Positions 34,270 through 46,440 of a DNA stretch of 64,000 nt are shown here, one piece after another (position 1 is the first letter of the stretch; the number at the start of each line of letters is the position of its first letter). The notes under the pieces were generated by a model. That model saw only the letters and a program-made list of their open reading frames with translations, had not been told where the DNA came from and searched no databases. This stretch comes from Elephas maximus indicus (lineage: Eukaryota > Chordata > Mammalia > Proboscidea > Elephantidae): contig NC_064819.1 of the NCBI RefSeq assembly GCF_024166365.1, positions 164,738,793-164,802,792 on the forward strand. Direction: 5' to 3'. Made by a program: the position numbers and the translations under genes.

Positions 34270-34840
34270 TGTTGAGGGACCGAAATCCTGGCCATGAAGG
34301 CCTGGTGCTACTCCCTGAAGAGATCTGACTTTGAGCTTTTCTGTACTGTTAAGGAAAATGGATGGTTCGCAGACCTCAACAATCAACAGAGGAGTTGCCA
34401 ACCTGAATTTCATTCCTCTTGCTTTCCATTGCCAGGAGGAGCTTCTACTACAGGGACACTCCCAGCCTCTCTCCGGCCTTCTCACTTATTCCTCCCTGAG
34501 GGAAGGCGGAATGACTTATCTGATTGGTGAGCCTGGGGAAGAAACAGAAATTGTTCCATTCAGACCTTGTGAGCTCTGTCTTGAATCTGAAGGTCTGCAT
34601 AGAGGGAGTATTAGGATTTGGACCTGCCCGGGACACGGAGCAAGCTTACTTGGCAGGCTTTGCCTTTAAAAGAGAGGTCTCTGGTTGAACCTGTGATAAG
34701 GTGTAAAAATACTCTGGAGTTGGAGTTAGGATTCCCATGGACAGCATCGATTTACAGCTTTACTGGAAATAAAGTTTACATTTTGATCTCCATCTGTCTG
34801 TCTTTTGGTTCTTATTTCTCAGTTGGTTCCAATTTTTTTC
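34270..34840 (+). mobile_element. possible retroviral LTR-like segment
   Basis: It begins 'tgttgagggaccgaaatcct' and carries a TATA-like 'gcctttaaaag' at about 34661. About 100 nt later it has an AATAAA (34768-34773), followed by a pyrimidine-rich 'ccatctgtctgtcttttgg' stretch: the promoter, polyadenylation signal and T-rich order of an LTR. I could not find a target duplication or primer-binding site. Open frames on both strands (34267-34669) are not convincing as genes. It could equally be unrelated sequence. Confidence 0.3.
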
Positions 34841-35269
34841 CCGATCTTCCTTGTGAGAACCTGGTGGAGCTTCTGGAGATAAAATCCATGAAAGTGGAGA
34901 CCTCTACCCCTCCCAGAATACAGCCCCAGAGTTTTTGAATTTTCAAGCTACTCTACGCTCTTAGAAATTCTTTGAAGTTCATGCTGTTATTGGCTCCAGT
35001 GGCTTCTACTTCAGATAAGTGATATGTATTCTTTGTATTTGTCTTCTTTCCAGTTTTCAGGATGGTTGCCTGTCCTGTAACTTCAATTCTCTAATGGATC
35101 TAAGAAAAGCAATAGGCTTTAATTTTGTTTAGCTTTTTCCTCTTGTTGTGAGAACAGGAGTGATGACTTCTAAGTTCTTTATATGTTGAAGCAGAAACCA
35201 GAAGTCTCGCTATATTTGTAAAATGCCTTGCACTATTTTCTGTGTGTTAAAATTTATCATATAACTCAT
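34841..35269. other. non-coding, no recognised element
   Basis: Only the 35152-35215 segment stands out, because it resembles 25957-26020 (see that entry). Confidence 0.4.
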
Positions 35270-35430
35270 CAATTAAGAAAATTATTGTGGTGAAACATAT
35301 ATAAGAAGACATTTCAACCATTTTTATGTGTACAATTCAGTGACATTAATTACATTTACCATGCGTGCAACAATCATTACTATCCATTTCCAAATTTTTT
35401 CATTGCCCTTAACAAAAACTCAGTACTCTC
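35270..35430 (-). mobile_element. ancient LINE-1 3' UTR fragment
   Basis: 'gacatttcaaccatttttat', 'gtgtacaattcagtgacatt' and 'ctatccatttccaaattttt' match the antisense 3' UTR of old L1M elements. It directly abuts the RTE sequence at about 35431. Confidence 0.75.
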
Positions 35431-35906
35431 CCAATGAACTTTGGTCTTCATGTATTTTCTTTCTTCATGTACGATGTCCTTGATGCTGTTCCACAACTCG
35501 TCTGTCTTTGGTTATTAGTGTTCAATGAGTCAAATCTATTCTTGAGATGGTCTCTAAATTCAGGTGGGATACACTCAAGGTCATACTTTGGCTCTTGTGG
35601 ACTTGTTCTAATTTTCTTCAGCTTCAACTTGAATTTGCATAGGAACAATTGACGATCTTTCCGCAGTCCACTCCTGGCCTTGTTCTGACTAATGATATTG
35701 AGCTTTTCCATCATTTGTTTCCACAGATTTAGTCGATTTGATTCCTGTGTATTCCGTCTAGCGAGGTCTGTGTGTAGTCCCTGTTTACACTGTTGAAAAA
35801 AGGCATTTGCAGTGAAGAAGTCGTGGGTCTTGCAAAATTCTATCATGTGATCTCTGGCATCATTTCTGTCACCAAGGCCATGTTTTCCAACTACCGATCC
35901 TTCTTT

Positions 35907-38900
35907 TTTTTCTTTTTTTAATTGTACTTTAGATGAAGGCTTACACAACAAACTAGTTTCTATCAAAGAGTTAGTATACACATTGTTCTATGACACTGGT
36001 TAACAACCCCACGACATGTCAACACTCCACTTTCTCAATCCTAGGTTCCCTATTACCAGCTTTCCTGCTCCAACCTCCCTTCCAGTCCCTACCCCAGGGC
36101 TGGTGTGCCCCTTTAGTCTTGTTTTGTTTCATAGGCCTGTTCAATCTTTGGCTGAAGTTTGAACTTCAGGAGTGACCTTGTTACTGAGCTGAAAGGGTGT
36201 CTGGGGGCCATGCTGTCAGGGTTTCTTCATTCTCTGTCAGTCCAGCAATTCTGGTCCTTCTTTTTGAGTTAGAATTTTGTTCTATGTTTTTCTCCAGCTC
36301 TGTCTGGGACCCTCTATTTTGATCCCTGTCAGGGCAGTCAGTGGTGGTAGCCGGGCACCATCTGGGTATACTGGACTCAGTCTGGTGGAGGCCATGGTAG
36401 ATGTGGTCCATTAGTCCTTTGGACTAATCTTTCCCTTGTATCGTTAATTTTCTTCATTCTTTCTTGCTCCTGAAGGGGTGAGACCAATGGAGTATCCTAG
36501 ATGGCCACTCACAGGCTTTTAAGACCCCAGATGCTACTCACCAAAGTAGAATGTAGAACATATTCTTTATAAACTATTTTATGCCAATTGAGCTAGATAT
36601 TCCTGGAGACCATGGTCCCCATAAACCTCAGCCCAGCAATTTGATCCCTCAGGGAGTTTGGGTGTGTCTGTGGAGCTACCATGACCTTGCTTTGTACAAG
36701 TTGTGCTGGCTTCCCCAGTATTGTGTACTGTTTTATCCTTCACCAAAGTTTCCACTTGTCTATTGTCTATTAAGTGTTTTCCATCCCCACCCCTTTCATC
36801 CCTTGAAACCATCAAAGATTATTTCTTTTTGTATGTAAACCTTTTCATGAGTTTTTACAGTAGTGGTCTCATACAATATTTGTCCTTTTGTGATTGACTT
36901 ATTTCATGCAGCATAACACCCTCCAGATTCCTCCATGTTATGAGATACTTCACAGATTCACCTTGTTCTTTATTGTTACGTAATATCCCATTGTGTGTAT
37001 GTACCACAGTTTGTTTATTCATTCATCTGTTGTTGGGCATCTAGATTGTTTCCATCTTTTTGCTATTGTGAACAATGTTGTAATAAGTATGGGTGTACGT
37101 ATGTCTATTCATGTGGTGCATATGTCCATTCGTGTTACGGCACTTATGTCTCTAAGATATATTCCTAGGAGTGGAATGGCTGGATCATATGGTGTTTCTA
37201 TTTCCAGCTTTCTGAGGAAGCATCATATCTTTTTCCAAAATGGTTGTAGCATTTTGCATTCCCACCAGCAGTGCATAAGAGTTCCGATCTCCCCCCAGCC
37301 TCTCCAACACCTGTTATTTCCTGTTTTATTGATTCTTATCAGTAATGCAGGGATGAGATGGTATCTCACTGTGGTTTTGATTTGCATTTCTCTAATGGCT
37401 AGAGATCGTGAGCATTTCCTCATGTGTCTGTTGGCCACTTGAACTTTGATGAAGTGTCTGTTCATTTCCTTTGCCCAATTTTAATTGGATTTTTTGTCTT
37501 TTTATTGTAGAGGTGTTGGCTTATCTTGTAGATTTTAGAGTTGAGAAATTTGCCTGGTTTATAATAGCCAATTTTTTTTTCCCAGTCTGTAGGTTCTGTT
37601 TTTACTCTTTTGGTGAAGTCTTTTGATGAGCATAAGTATTTAATTTTTAGAAGATTCCAGTTATCTAGCTTATCCTCTGGAGCTTATGTGTTGTTGGTTG
37701 TGGTTTGTATCCTGTTAATGCTGTGTATTAGGGCCTCTAGCATTGATCCTATTTTTTCTTCTATGAAATTCATAGTTTTTGGCTTTATATTTAGGTCTTC
37801 GATGCATTTTGAGTTAGTTTTTGTATGTGGTGTGAGGTATGGGTCCATTTCATTTTTTTGTGGATGGACATCCTGTTTTGCCAGCACCATTTGTTAAAAA
37901 GACTGTGTTTTCCATATTTGATGGACTTTGGACCCTTGTCAAAGATCAGGTGACTGTAGGAAGATGGATTTACATCTGAGTTCTCAATTCTCTTACACTG
38001 GTCAATGTATCTGTTGCTGTACTAGTACCAGGCTGTTTTGACTACTGTAGCTGTATAGTAGGTTCTGAGGTCAGGTAGTGTGAGTTCTCCTACTTTACTC
38101 TTCCTCTTCAGTAGTGCTTTACTTTTCCAGGGCTTCTTCCCTTTCCATATAAAATTAATGATGAGTTCTTCCAACTCTTTAAAGAATATTGTTGGTATTT
38201 GGATCAGTATTGCCTTGTATTTGTAAATCACTTTTTTTTTTTTTTTTTGGGTAGAATTGTCATTTTCACAATGTTGAGCCTACCTATCCGTGAGCATGGT
38301 ATGTTTTTTTGTTATGTAGATCTCTTTTGGTCTTGCAGTAGTGTTTTGTAGTTTTCTTCGTATAGGTCTTTTACATCCCTGGTTAGATTTACTCCCAAGT
38401 ATTTTATTTTTTTAGGGGGTATTATAAATGGTATTGTTTTCCTGATTTCCTTTTCATCTTTCTCTTTATTGGTGTATAGGAATCCAACTGATTTTTGTAT
38501 GTTTATCTTGTATCACGCTACTGTGTTGAATCTTTCTATTAGTTCCCGTAGTTTTCTCTTGGAGTCTTTTGGGTTTCCTATGTATCATATCATCCTCAAA
38601 TAGGGAGAGTTTAACTTCTTCATTACCACTTTGGATGCCCTTTATTTCTGTTTCTCGTGTTATTGCTCTAGCTAGGACTTCCAACACAATATTAAATAGG
38701 AGTGGTGATAAAGGGCATCCTTGTCTTGCTCCTGTTCTCCAGGGGAATGTTTTTGGCCTGTCTTCATTAAAAATGATGTTGACCATTGGTTTTGCATAGA
38801 TGCCCTTTATTATGTTCAGAAGTTTTCCTTCAATACCTACTTTTCTCAGAGTTTTTATCAGGAATGTGTGTTGGACTTTGTCAAATGCCTTTTCTCTGTC

Positions 38901-39510
38901 ACTTGAGATGATCATGTGACTCTTTTTATTTGTGTGGTGGATTATGTTGATTGATTTTCTGATGCTGAACCATCCTTATGAACCTGGTATGAATCCTACT
39001 TGGTCGTGGTGTAGTATATTTTTGATATGCTGCTGAATTCTATTGGCTAGAATTTTGTTGAGAATTTTTGCATCTATATTCATGAGAGATATTGGTCTAT
39101 AATTTTCTTTTTTTGTGGTGTCTTTGCCTGGTTTTGGTATCAGGGTTATGCTGGCTTCATAGAATAAATTCAGAAGTATTGCTTCCTTTTCTATGTTTGT
39201 TCTGAAATAGTTTCAGTAGTACTGGTGTAAGCTCCTCTCTGAATGTTTGGTAGAATTCTCCAGTGAAGCCGTCTGGGCCAGGGCTTTTTTTTTGTTGGTT
39301 TTTTTTTTTCTTTTAATTACCTTTTCAATCCCTTCTCTTGTTATGGGTCTGTTCAAATTTTCAATATCAATTTGTGTTAGTTTGGGTAGGTAGTGTGCCT
39401 CTAGAAATTTGTCCATTTCCTCCAGGTTTTCAAATTTTTTGGAGTATAGTTTTTTGTAATACTCTGTTATGATCCTTTTTTGTTTCAGTTGCATCTGTTG
39501 TAATGTCCCT
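35907..39510 (-). mobile_element. 5'-truncated LINE-1 inserted into the RTE element
   Basis: About 3.6 kb, antisense. It has a poly(A) seen as T's near 35901-35919, a 3' UTR to about 36850, and an ORF2 remnant to the truncation point at 39510. Target duplications 'gatccttctt' at 35896-35905 and 39511-39520 flank it. Removing the L1 restores the order of the host RTE endonuclease domain. It is younger than the RTE copy. Confidence 0.93.
36850..39510 (-). pseudogene. LINE-1 ORF2 remnant (reverse transcriptase to C-terminus)
   Basis: Minus-strand frames show the reverse transcriptase at 38466-38915: [29 protein letters not shown] and EVLARAI, and then the active-site block SLFEDDM, where the usual F-A-D-D has Glu for Ala. 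Upstream is EYYKKLYSKKFENLEEMDKF (39213-39674 frame). Downstream are the KALLKRKSKVGELTLPD block (38022-38231) and the [14 protein letters not shown] block (37223-37465). Frameshifts separate them. The endonuclease is missing because of 5' truncation. Confidence 0.9.
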
Positions 39511-40306
39511 GATCCTTCTTCTTTGTTTCCAACTTTTGCATTCGAATCACCAGTAATTATCAGTGGATTCTGACTGCATGTTTGATCAATTTCAGACTGC
39601 AGAAGGTGGTAAAAATCTTCAATTTCTTCATCTTTGGCCTTAGTGGTTTGTGTATAAATTTGAATTATAGTCATATTAACTGGTCTTCCTTGTAGGTGTA
39701 TGGATATTATCCTGTCATGACAGGGTTGTACTTCAGGATAGATCTTGAAATGTTCTTTTTGACAATGAATGCAATGCCATTCCTCTTCAAGTTGTCATTC
39801 CTGGCATAGTAGACCATATGATTGTCCAATTCAAAATGTTGAATACCAGTCCATTTCAGCTTACTAATGCCTAGGATATTGATGCTTATGTGTTCCATTT
39901 CATTTTTGATGATTTCCAGTTTTCCTAGATTCATATTTTGTACATTCTAGGTTCTGATTGTTAATGGATGTTTGCAGCTGTTTCTTCTCATTTTGAGTTG
40001 TGCCACATCAGCATATGAAGGTCCTGAAAGCTTGGCTCCATCCACATCATTAAGATTGACTCTACTTTGAGGAGGCAGCTCTCCCTCAGTCATCCTTTGA
40101 GTGCCTTCCAACCTGAGGGACTCATCTTCCAGGACTGTATCTGACAGTGTTCCACTGCTATCCATAACGTTTTCACTGGCTAATGCTTTTCAGAAGTAGA
40201 CCCCAGATCCTTCTTCTTAGCCTGCCTTAGTCTGGAAGCTCAGCTAAAACCTGTCCACCATGGGTGGCCCTGCTGGTATTTGAATATCGGTGACATAGCT
40301 TCCAGC

Positions 40307-40915
40307 CTCATTTGGATACTTTTTATATCTTTTTCTTGCCTAATTGCTCTGGCTAGGACTTCCAGTGCAATATTGAATAGCAATGGTGAGAGTGGTTTTC
40401 CCTGTCTTTTTTCTGATCTTGAGGGGAAAGCTTTCAGTCTTTCTTCATTGAGTAAAATGTCAGCGGTGGGTTTTCATAAATACCCTTTATTGTTTTGAGG
40501 ATTTTTCCCTTCTGTTCCTAGTGTGTTGAGTATTTTCTATAATGACAGGGTGTTGGATTTTGTCAAATGCCTTCTGTGAATTGATTGAAATGATCATATG
40601 TTTCTTTTTCTTTGTTCTATTAATGCAGTATATTATATTGATAGATTATCTAAGGTTGCATTCCTGGAATAAATCCCATTTGGTCATGGTATATAATCTC
40701 TTTAACATGGTAGATTTGGTCTGCTAGTATTTTTCTGTGAATTTTTGCATCTATATTTATAAGGTACATTGATTTGTACTTTTCTTGTGGTGTCTTTGGT
40801 TTTGGTATCAGTATAATGCCTGCCTCTTAGAATAAGTTAGGAAGTCTTCCCTCCTCCTCTATTTTTTGGAAGTGTTTGAGAAGGATTGTCATCAATTCTT
40901 CTTTAATTTTTTTTT
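40307..40915 (-). mobile_element. LINE-1 ORF2 fragment, older copy
   Basis: The antisense of the reverse transcriptase region: plus-strand 'gctctggctaggacttccag', 'atcatatgtttc' and 'ggaataaatcccatttggtc' blocks. The minus strand would read EVLARAI. It adjoins the RTE 5' end and differs from the 35907-39510 L1 at shared positions, so it is a separate copy. Confidence 0.8.
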
Positions 40916-41934
40916 AAACTGGTCTATTCAACTTTGAGGAGAATGGCTTATTTATCTTTGGATACTAGTGTTTAGAACTGTCCTTGACACAAGGAAGCAC
41001 TCCAGACATGTTTGTCAAAAGTACTCAGAATACATTTTTTGTTTTTGTTTTTCTGCTATGTTTGGGCAGGTGGATGTCAGAAACATCCAGAACTCAGAGC
41101 TCTTTGCACTTCTCTTGGAGAGTTCCGAGAAGGGAAAAATAATGGCCCTTATCAGAAACCATTTATTCTCAGCTGACAACTTTCCCCTAATCAACTAAAA
41201 TCTCCCATACTTAAAGTTTAAACCTCTTTCCTCTGATTCAATAAAGCCCATTGTGAATATATGTATATGTTTCTCCAACCCCAATACATTCCTCCAGGAG
41301 CACGTCTTACTTTTTCTTTGCCATTCTTTTCTGGACTCATTGTAGGTATTATGCTATTTCATATTAGCATTGTTAAAGTGAGACTGAAAAAATAACAAAA
41401 GAAAATAAACAAACAACCAAAAAACCCAATGAGCCTGATCCTCCAGCTCTCTTGTTGGAGCAGTGGCTATGTGTAAAACTGGGTTCAATTGTCCAAGCTT
41501 TATGCGGGGTAAGGGGATTACCCAGTCACTCTACTAGAGTGGACAATAATGGATAGCACTTTTTCCCAGAGTACATACTCAAAATGAGTGCATAGGGGAC
41601 AATGTCTCAGCAGGACGCTAACAGATTCAGCATACTTGCTATGTCATCTTCTTTGCTTTCAGAGAACAATGCCTAATAGTTGAAGCCAGAGGGACTTACT
41701 GTTGTAGATCCAAAAGGCACTTCTCCAGTCCTGAGTCACAGTGAAATCAGAATCTTACGCCTGTCAGCCTGCCATCTGTGTACCCCAAAGGCTCACATAG
41801 TCTGTCAGAGAATACTTAGTGAGGGTCATTTGCTATAAAAACAAAACAGAACAAAACTTCCCTGAGTGCTGAGTGCATTGCAAAAAAAAAAAAAAAAAAA
41901 AAAAAAAAAGATTCTAGTTCATCTTTTCTGTTTA
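40916..41934. other. non-coding stretch with an A28 run
   Basis: No gene is recognised. A run of 28 A's lies at 41882-41909. The frame at 40968-41198 has no family resemblance. Confidence 0.5.
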
Positions 41935-41939
41935 TTTTT

Positions 41940-42900
41940 TAAATTGTGTTTTAGGTGAAAGTTTACAGAGGAATTTTTTTTTTCATTCAACAGTTTATAC
42001 GCAAATTGTTTTGTGACATTGGTTGCAATTCTTGGTATGTGTCAACACTCTCCCCTTCCACACCCCAATTCCCCATTTCCAACCATCCATTTTTTTCTGT
42101 TCCTTCATACCTTCTTGTCATCGCTTTTGGGTAGGTGTTGCCCTTTTGGTCTTGTATACATGATTGAACTAAGAAGTATGTTCCTCAGGTGTGTTATTGT
42201 TTGTTTTATAGACTTGTTTAGTCTTTGGCTGAAGGGTGAACTTCAGGAGTGGCTTCAGTTCTGAGTTAAAAGGGTGTCTGGGGGCCATAGTCTCAGGGAT
42301 TCTTCTAGTCTCTGTCAGACCAGTAAGTCTGGTCTTTTTTTTTGTGACTTTGAATTTGTTTTACGTTTTTCTCCTGTTCTGTCTGGGACCCTCTATTATG
42401 ATCCTTGTCAGAGTGGTTGCAGGTGGTAGCTGGGCACCATCTAGTTCTTTTGGGCTCAGGCTGGTGGAGGCTGTGGTACTTGTGGTCCATTAGTCCTTTA
42501 GACTAATATTTACCTTGTGTCTTTGGTTTTCTTCATTCTCCTTGTACCTGATGGGATGGAATCAGCAGATGTAACTTTGATGGCTGTTGGCAACTTTTAA
42601 GTCCCAGAAGCTACTCACCAAAGTTGGATATAGCACATTTTCTTTATGAACCTTATTATGCCAATTGACCTAGATGACCCCTGTGGCCATGGTCCCCAGC
42701 CCTCAGCCCCAGTAACTCAATCCCTCAGGGTGTTTGGACGTGTCTATGAAGCTTCTATGACTTTGCCTTGGTCAAGTTTTACTGACTTCTCCAGTATCGT
42801 GTACTTTCTGTTCACCAAAGTTACATTTATCTCCTATCTAGTTAATGATTACCACTCCCCAACCCTCTCCTCTCTCTTAACCATCTATTTATTCTTAAGG
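41940..42900 (-). mobile_element. LINE-1 3' UTR, 5'-truncated
   Basis: It follows the 3' UTR blocks of the larger L1s in order: 'ttttaggtgaaagtttacag', 'attgttttgtgacattggtt', 'tctttggctgaagggtgaac', 'gggggccatagtctcaggga', 'gcaggtggtagctgggcacc' and 'tttactgacttctccagtat'. It ends before ORF2. The plus-strand frames here are shadows. Confidence 0.88.
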
Positions 42901-44390
42901 TCTTAAAATTTTATGCAAAAAGAGAAGCATGGATATATAGATAGCAACTAAAGCAGAGATCACAAACTCAAGTGCCTTCAGATTCGAGACAGGTAACTTA
43001 AAAGGCTGAGGCCCAAGAAATAATACTAGCAAGGGGTGGGACTCTGAGGAACTGGTGAGTTTGTGTCCCACCTAAAGGCATTCAAATTCAAATTTTTGGA
43101 AAATATCTTATGGGGTCACATACAGCCAACAGTCTGGGAGTTTAGGATTTCCAAACTAAAATGATTCTATAAAATCAGGTATATGATCCTAAGGATTACC
43201 TGGGGTTTGGTTAAAAGCAAGATTTCCAGGGCTCTCCCCAAACCTTCTAAGCCAAACTGAGAAGAATGTGTTATTTATTTATTTTACTATTTATTTATCT
43301 ACTGTTCAGATAATACTAATGTTTGGGAAATTTGGCGACATTCTGAGATATATAGTCTAGTGCTCTATAACCAAGTGCAGAGCTTTCAGACTGGGAAAGG
43401 GTAGAGGCTGAACTATGGGTTCACTAGGGATGAGTGTTAAGAGATGGCAGTAAGGCCAGGGAGGCGATCTTGGGTGGACAGATGTGATTGCTCTGTATGG
43501 CTTGGAGGCAGTCAAGGAAAGTGATTATGGCTATAATGAGATCCTTCATTTGAGCCAATGGGTTTACTAAGATTTTCACAATCACAGAGACTGCTTTAAG
43601 GTGTTTGGAACCAGATGAATGGAACTGCCTTTAAAAATGCATTTTGTCCCTAAAGAAAACATTTGCTTGGATGTTGGAAATGGAGGCTTCTGCTGATAGA
43701 ACTACTGCTGGTTGAATGTCTCAGTTGTTGTAAGGTCTATTTGACATTTTTCTGGACCAAAGATTCCAGAAGTGAACTAGTTTTTATTTTTCATTTATAA
43801 AAGTCATTGGCAATAGATTACTTAATTTGCGAATTTCTGAAGGCAAAATAAAATTTCGACGGTTTTCTCTCTGCCGTATTGAAATGTCATGTATGACAGT
43901 AGTGTTAAGACCAAGATTAAAAATTCCCTTACTACAGCTTGGCATATCAAAGCTAGAGCAACTGTCAAGCTGTAGTCACATGTCACTTTGCTGTAGAAAA
44001 GGATATCAAGCTCATGACAAATGGGAAAAGGAATTTTAAAAATGTAGTGCAGTAAATAAAATATAAAAAATTCTCTATAGATTTCATAAAGACTATCAAT
44101 AATACAAATATTGGCTGAACAAGTTTGAAAAGTTCAGTATTTTGATAACAACATAAATAATTATTGGATACTGGAAATAGAATTGGAGATATCTAAACTC
44201 TGGTTTATCATTATAAATGACTAATTGATAATATTATTTATAAAAATAATTATGGTCATTAATAATACTGTTTTTGTTAATTAAAAGAGCTATTAATCAC
44301 TAAATATATGTATGTCAGTTATTCTACTAGCCACTTTGATATTTCTATTTTTCACAGCAACCTTCAGGGAAGGTATTATTATCTCCACAG
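42901..44390. other. non-coding stretch
   Basis: No gene is seen. A MER5-like remnant lies at 43185-43275. The frame at 43827-44039 has no family resemblance. Confidence 0.5.
43185..43275 (+). mobile_element. MER5-like hAT transposon remnant
   Basis: 'ggattacctggggtttggtt' followed by a 'gatttccagggctctcccca' block matches the internal order of MER5-type elements. It is short and without ends. Confidence 0.5.
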
Positions 44391-44394
44391 AAGA

Positions 44395-44875
44395 TGGGAT
44401 AGTTTTATGTATCAATTGGCTAGGCTATGCTTCCCAGTTATTTTGCCAAATGCAAGTCTAGCTGCTGTTGTGGAGTAAGTTACATGTGATTAAATCATTT
44501 GAACTTGGATAGCAAGATTACCTAATGTAATGTAATGTAATTCCTTTACATCTATTGTAATGTAATCAGTCAATCTGTTGGGGTCATACCAGTGTAGGGT
44601 GATTCCGAAACCTAATCACTTCTAAGTTATAAAGCGACCAGAAGAGACACAGACACACACACATAGAGCAAGACAGACGACATATGAGGTGGTGTATAAG
44701 GAAAGGAATGCCAGGAATCATTGGCAGGCACCAGAAAGTAGGAGCGAGGCTCACAGAAGGAATGAACCAGGGCTGAGACCTTGATTTAAACTTTAGCTTC
44801 CAGAACTATGAGGAAATAAAATAAAGCCATCCACTTGTGGTATTCGTGTTACAGCAGCACTAGGAAACTAAGAAT
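44395..44875 (+). mobile_element. LTR-like element related to the 16133 unit
   Basis: It starts near 'tgggatagttttatgtatca' and contains 'ctaggctatgcttcccagtt'. It ends with 'gaactatgaggaaataaaat', 'ccatccacttgtggtattcg' and 'gcagcactaggaaacta', the same 3' block order as the unit at 16133-16629. A taatg-type short repeat lies at 44525-44575. Exact ends were not fixed. Confidence 0.65.
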
Positions 44876-44959
44876 TGTAATGCTAGAGTTTGTAGCAAAG
44901 TCAGCCTGACTCCAAAACTCATGTTTTTCACCAAATGGCTGCCAAAATCAGCAAGCAAT

Positions 44960-45015
44960 TGCTGACTGCCTACTCTGAGCAGGGCACTATGCCGGGTGCT
45001 GAGGTATAAAATAAG
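44960..45015 (-). mobile_element. LINE L2 3' fragment
   Basis: 'tgactgcctactctgagcag' followed by 'ggcactatgccgggtgctga' is the antisense L2 3' motif. Confidence 0.65.
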
Positions 45016-46307
45016 ATAACCTGGAATATGAACATGAATGATAACAAATTACAACCCAGAGTGACATATAACAGTCATGCCAGCAGTAAAAACAATAAAT
45101 GCCAAAAAAGTCAGTGGGGGGAGTCATCACTGAGCAGTAAGGACAGGCATAAGTGTCTTGAGTCTGGAGGGAAAGGCAGGGTTTGAACAAATCAAAAGAC
45201 AAGAGGGCTGAGTGGAGTTGCGGTTTTTGAGGATTAACATGACTTCAGTGGGGAGAGTATATCTTTTCCTTTTGGAGGATATGAGTGGGAAGATGCCTGA
45301 GAGAAACTGTTCCTAGAAAACAGCCTCCTTATAACCAGGTTATAGGGTGATAAAAAACCAGGTGTGGAAATGTAAAATTATAAGCTCCATATGCTTTATC
45401 TCAGCCTTGTCTGGGAACTGTATCAGAGCAGAAACTGCTATCTTCAGTTAGCAGCTGTAAATGAAGAATAAATGGGGACTGTTGACACAGGTGCTCAGAG
45501 AGGACAAGCAGGTCACTAGCCATTACATATTGTTAGATAAGAACAAGGTTAGTGAGTATTTGCATACCTTCCACTAACAAATTTAAGTTTAATCAATATT
45601 TATTTGTATCTCGTCATTATAGAGTTATATTTCTAAGTCTCTTTGCTAACCAGCAAATAACTTTCCTGTAATAATGAAAGTTTTTTTTTTTGTTGTTGTT
45701 ATTAGTTCTTCAAACTGTTGACATATAACCTCTAGACTAGCGTGTTTGTTATAATAAACTATGTTTACTAGAGCATTGCTATATAAAATTGTGCTCACTT
45801 AAGGTTGTAAGCTCTGGCTGGTTTTGCCCACTAACTTTGGTATTAATTAATTATGGCATTATTAGCTTTGATGAATTCAACCTGTTTAAAAGGTCTATGA
45901 AAATTTTCTTAAAAAGGGCAGACAGCTGAAGGTGTATTTCCTCCTTGAAAATGAGTTTATAAGTAAAATATAGTGTTTCACAGACTAATCCACAACTCAA
46001 ATTTGTTTTGTCAGAGTAGAATGGAATCCAGAGGCTAAAAAGGGCGAATAAACAGGGAGTGTGATTATCTGGAGGGCACACTCTGAGAGAGAGTGTCCTG
46101 CATGTGGTAACGGAGTTCCCCATATCTTTTTCATCCATATGCCTGAGGCAGAACGAACTGAGTCAGGACTTTCGGGTTTTTGTCTTGACTCGCACTTATC
46201 AATATGGGACTTTGGAGAACTCTTTTTAATATCTTGAAAAGTCCTATGAAGTTCTAAAATGCTATTCTTCTTTGATTCTTTCATTATATTTTCTTGGGAA
46301 CTAACCC
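45016..46307. other. non-coding stretch
   Basis: No gene or clear repeat. Overlapping minus-strand frames at 45851-46284 have no recognised domain. Confidence 0.5.
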
Positions 46308-46440
46308 AAGCAACCTACTGCCATCGAGTCAATTCTGACTCATAGTGACCCCATAGGACAGAGGAGAACGGCCCCATAGGGTTTCCAAGGCTGGAATCTT
46401 TATGAAAGCAGGCTTTCTCCTGTGATTCTTGGGACCAGTT
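46308..46440 (-). mobile_element. AfroSINE, 3' part
   Basis: 'acctactgccatcgagtcaa', 'gaccccataggacagaggag' and 'gccccatagggtttccaagg', then a 'gaatctttatgaaagcagg' extension as in the longer-body subtype. The 5' end is missing. Confidence 0.8.

Larger units (their letters stand above)
35431..40306 (-). mobile_element. RTE/BovB-class LINE 5' half, split by a LINE-1
   Basis: The two pieces, 39511-40306 (5' end and N-terminus) and 35431-35906 (rest of the endonuclease domain), read in order on the minus strand. The first contains MNLGKLEIIKNEMEHISIN, ILGISKLKWTG, VYYARNDNLKRNGIAFIV and LIITGDSNAKVGNKEEGS. The second continues with VVGKHGLGDRNDARDHMIEF, TANAFFQQCKQGLHT, and RLNLWKQMMEKLN and KFKLKLKKIRT blocks. 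The protein similarity breaks exactly at the L1 insertion. The reverse transcriptase half is absent, so the 3' part was deleted or lost. Older L1 pieces lie on both outer sides. Confidence 0.88.

Noticed and set aside
34294..34669. Overlapping 78- and 112-codon frames
   Set aside because: Same segment open on both strands, no domain, and position inside a possible LTR.
35448..35981. A 177-codon minus-strand frame that looks like a novel protein
   Set aside because: Its middle is RTE endonuclease, and its N-terminus runs into the L1 3' UTR, so it is a mobile-element chimera.
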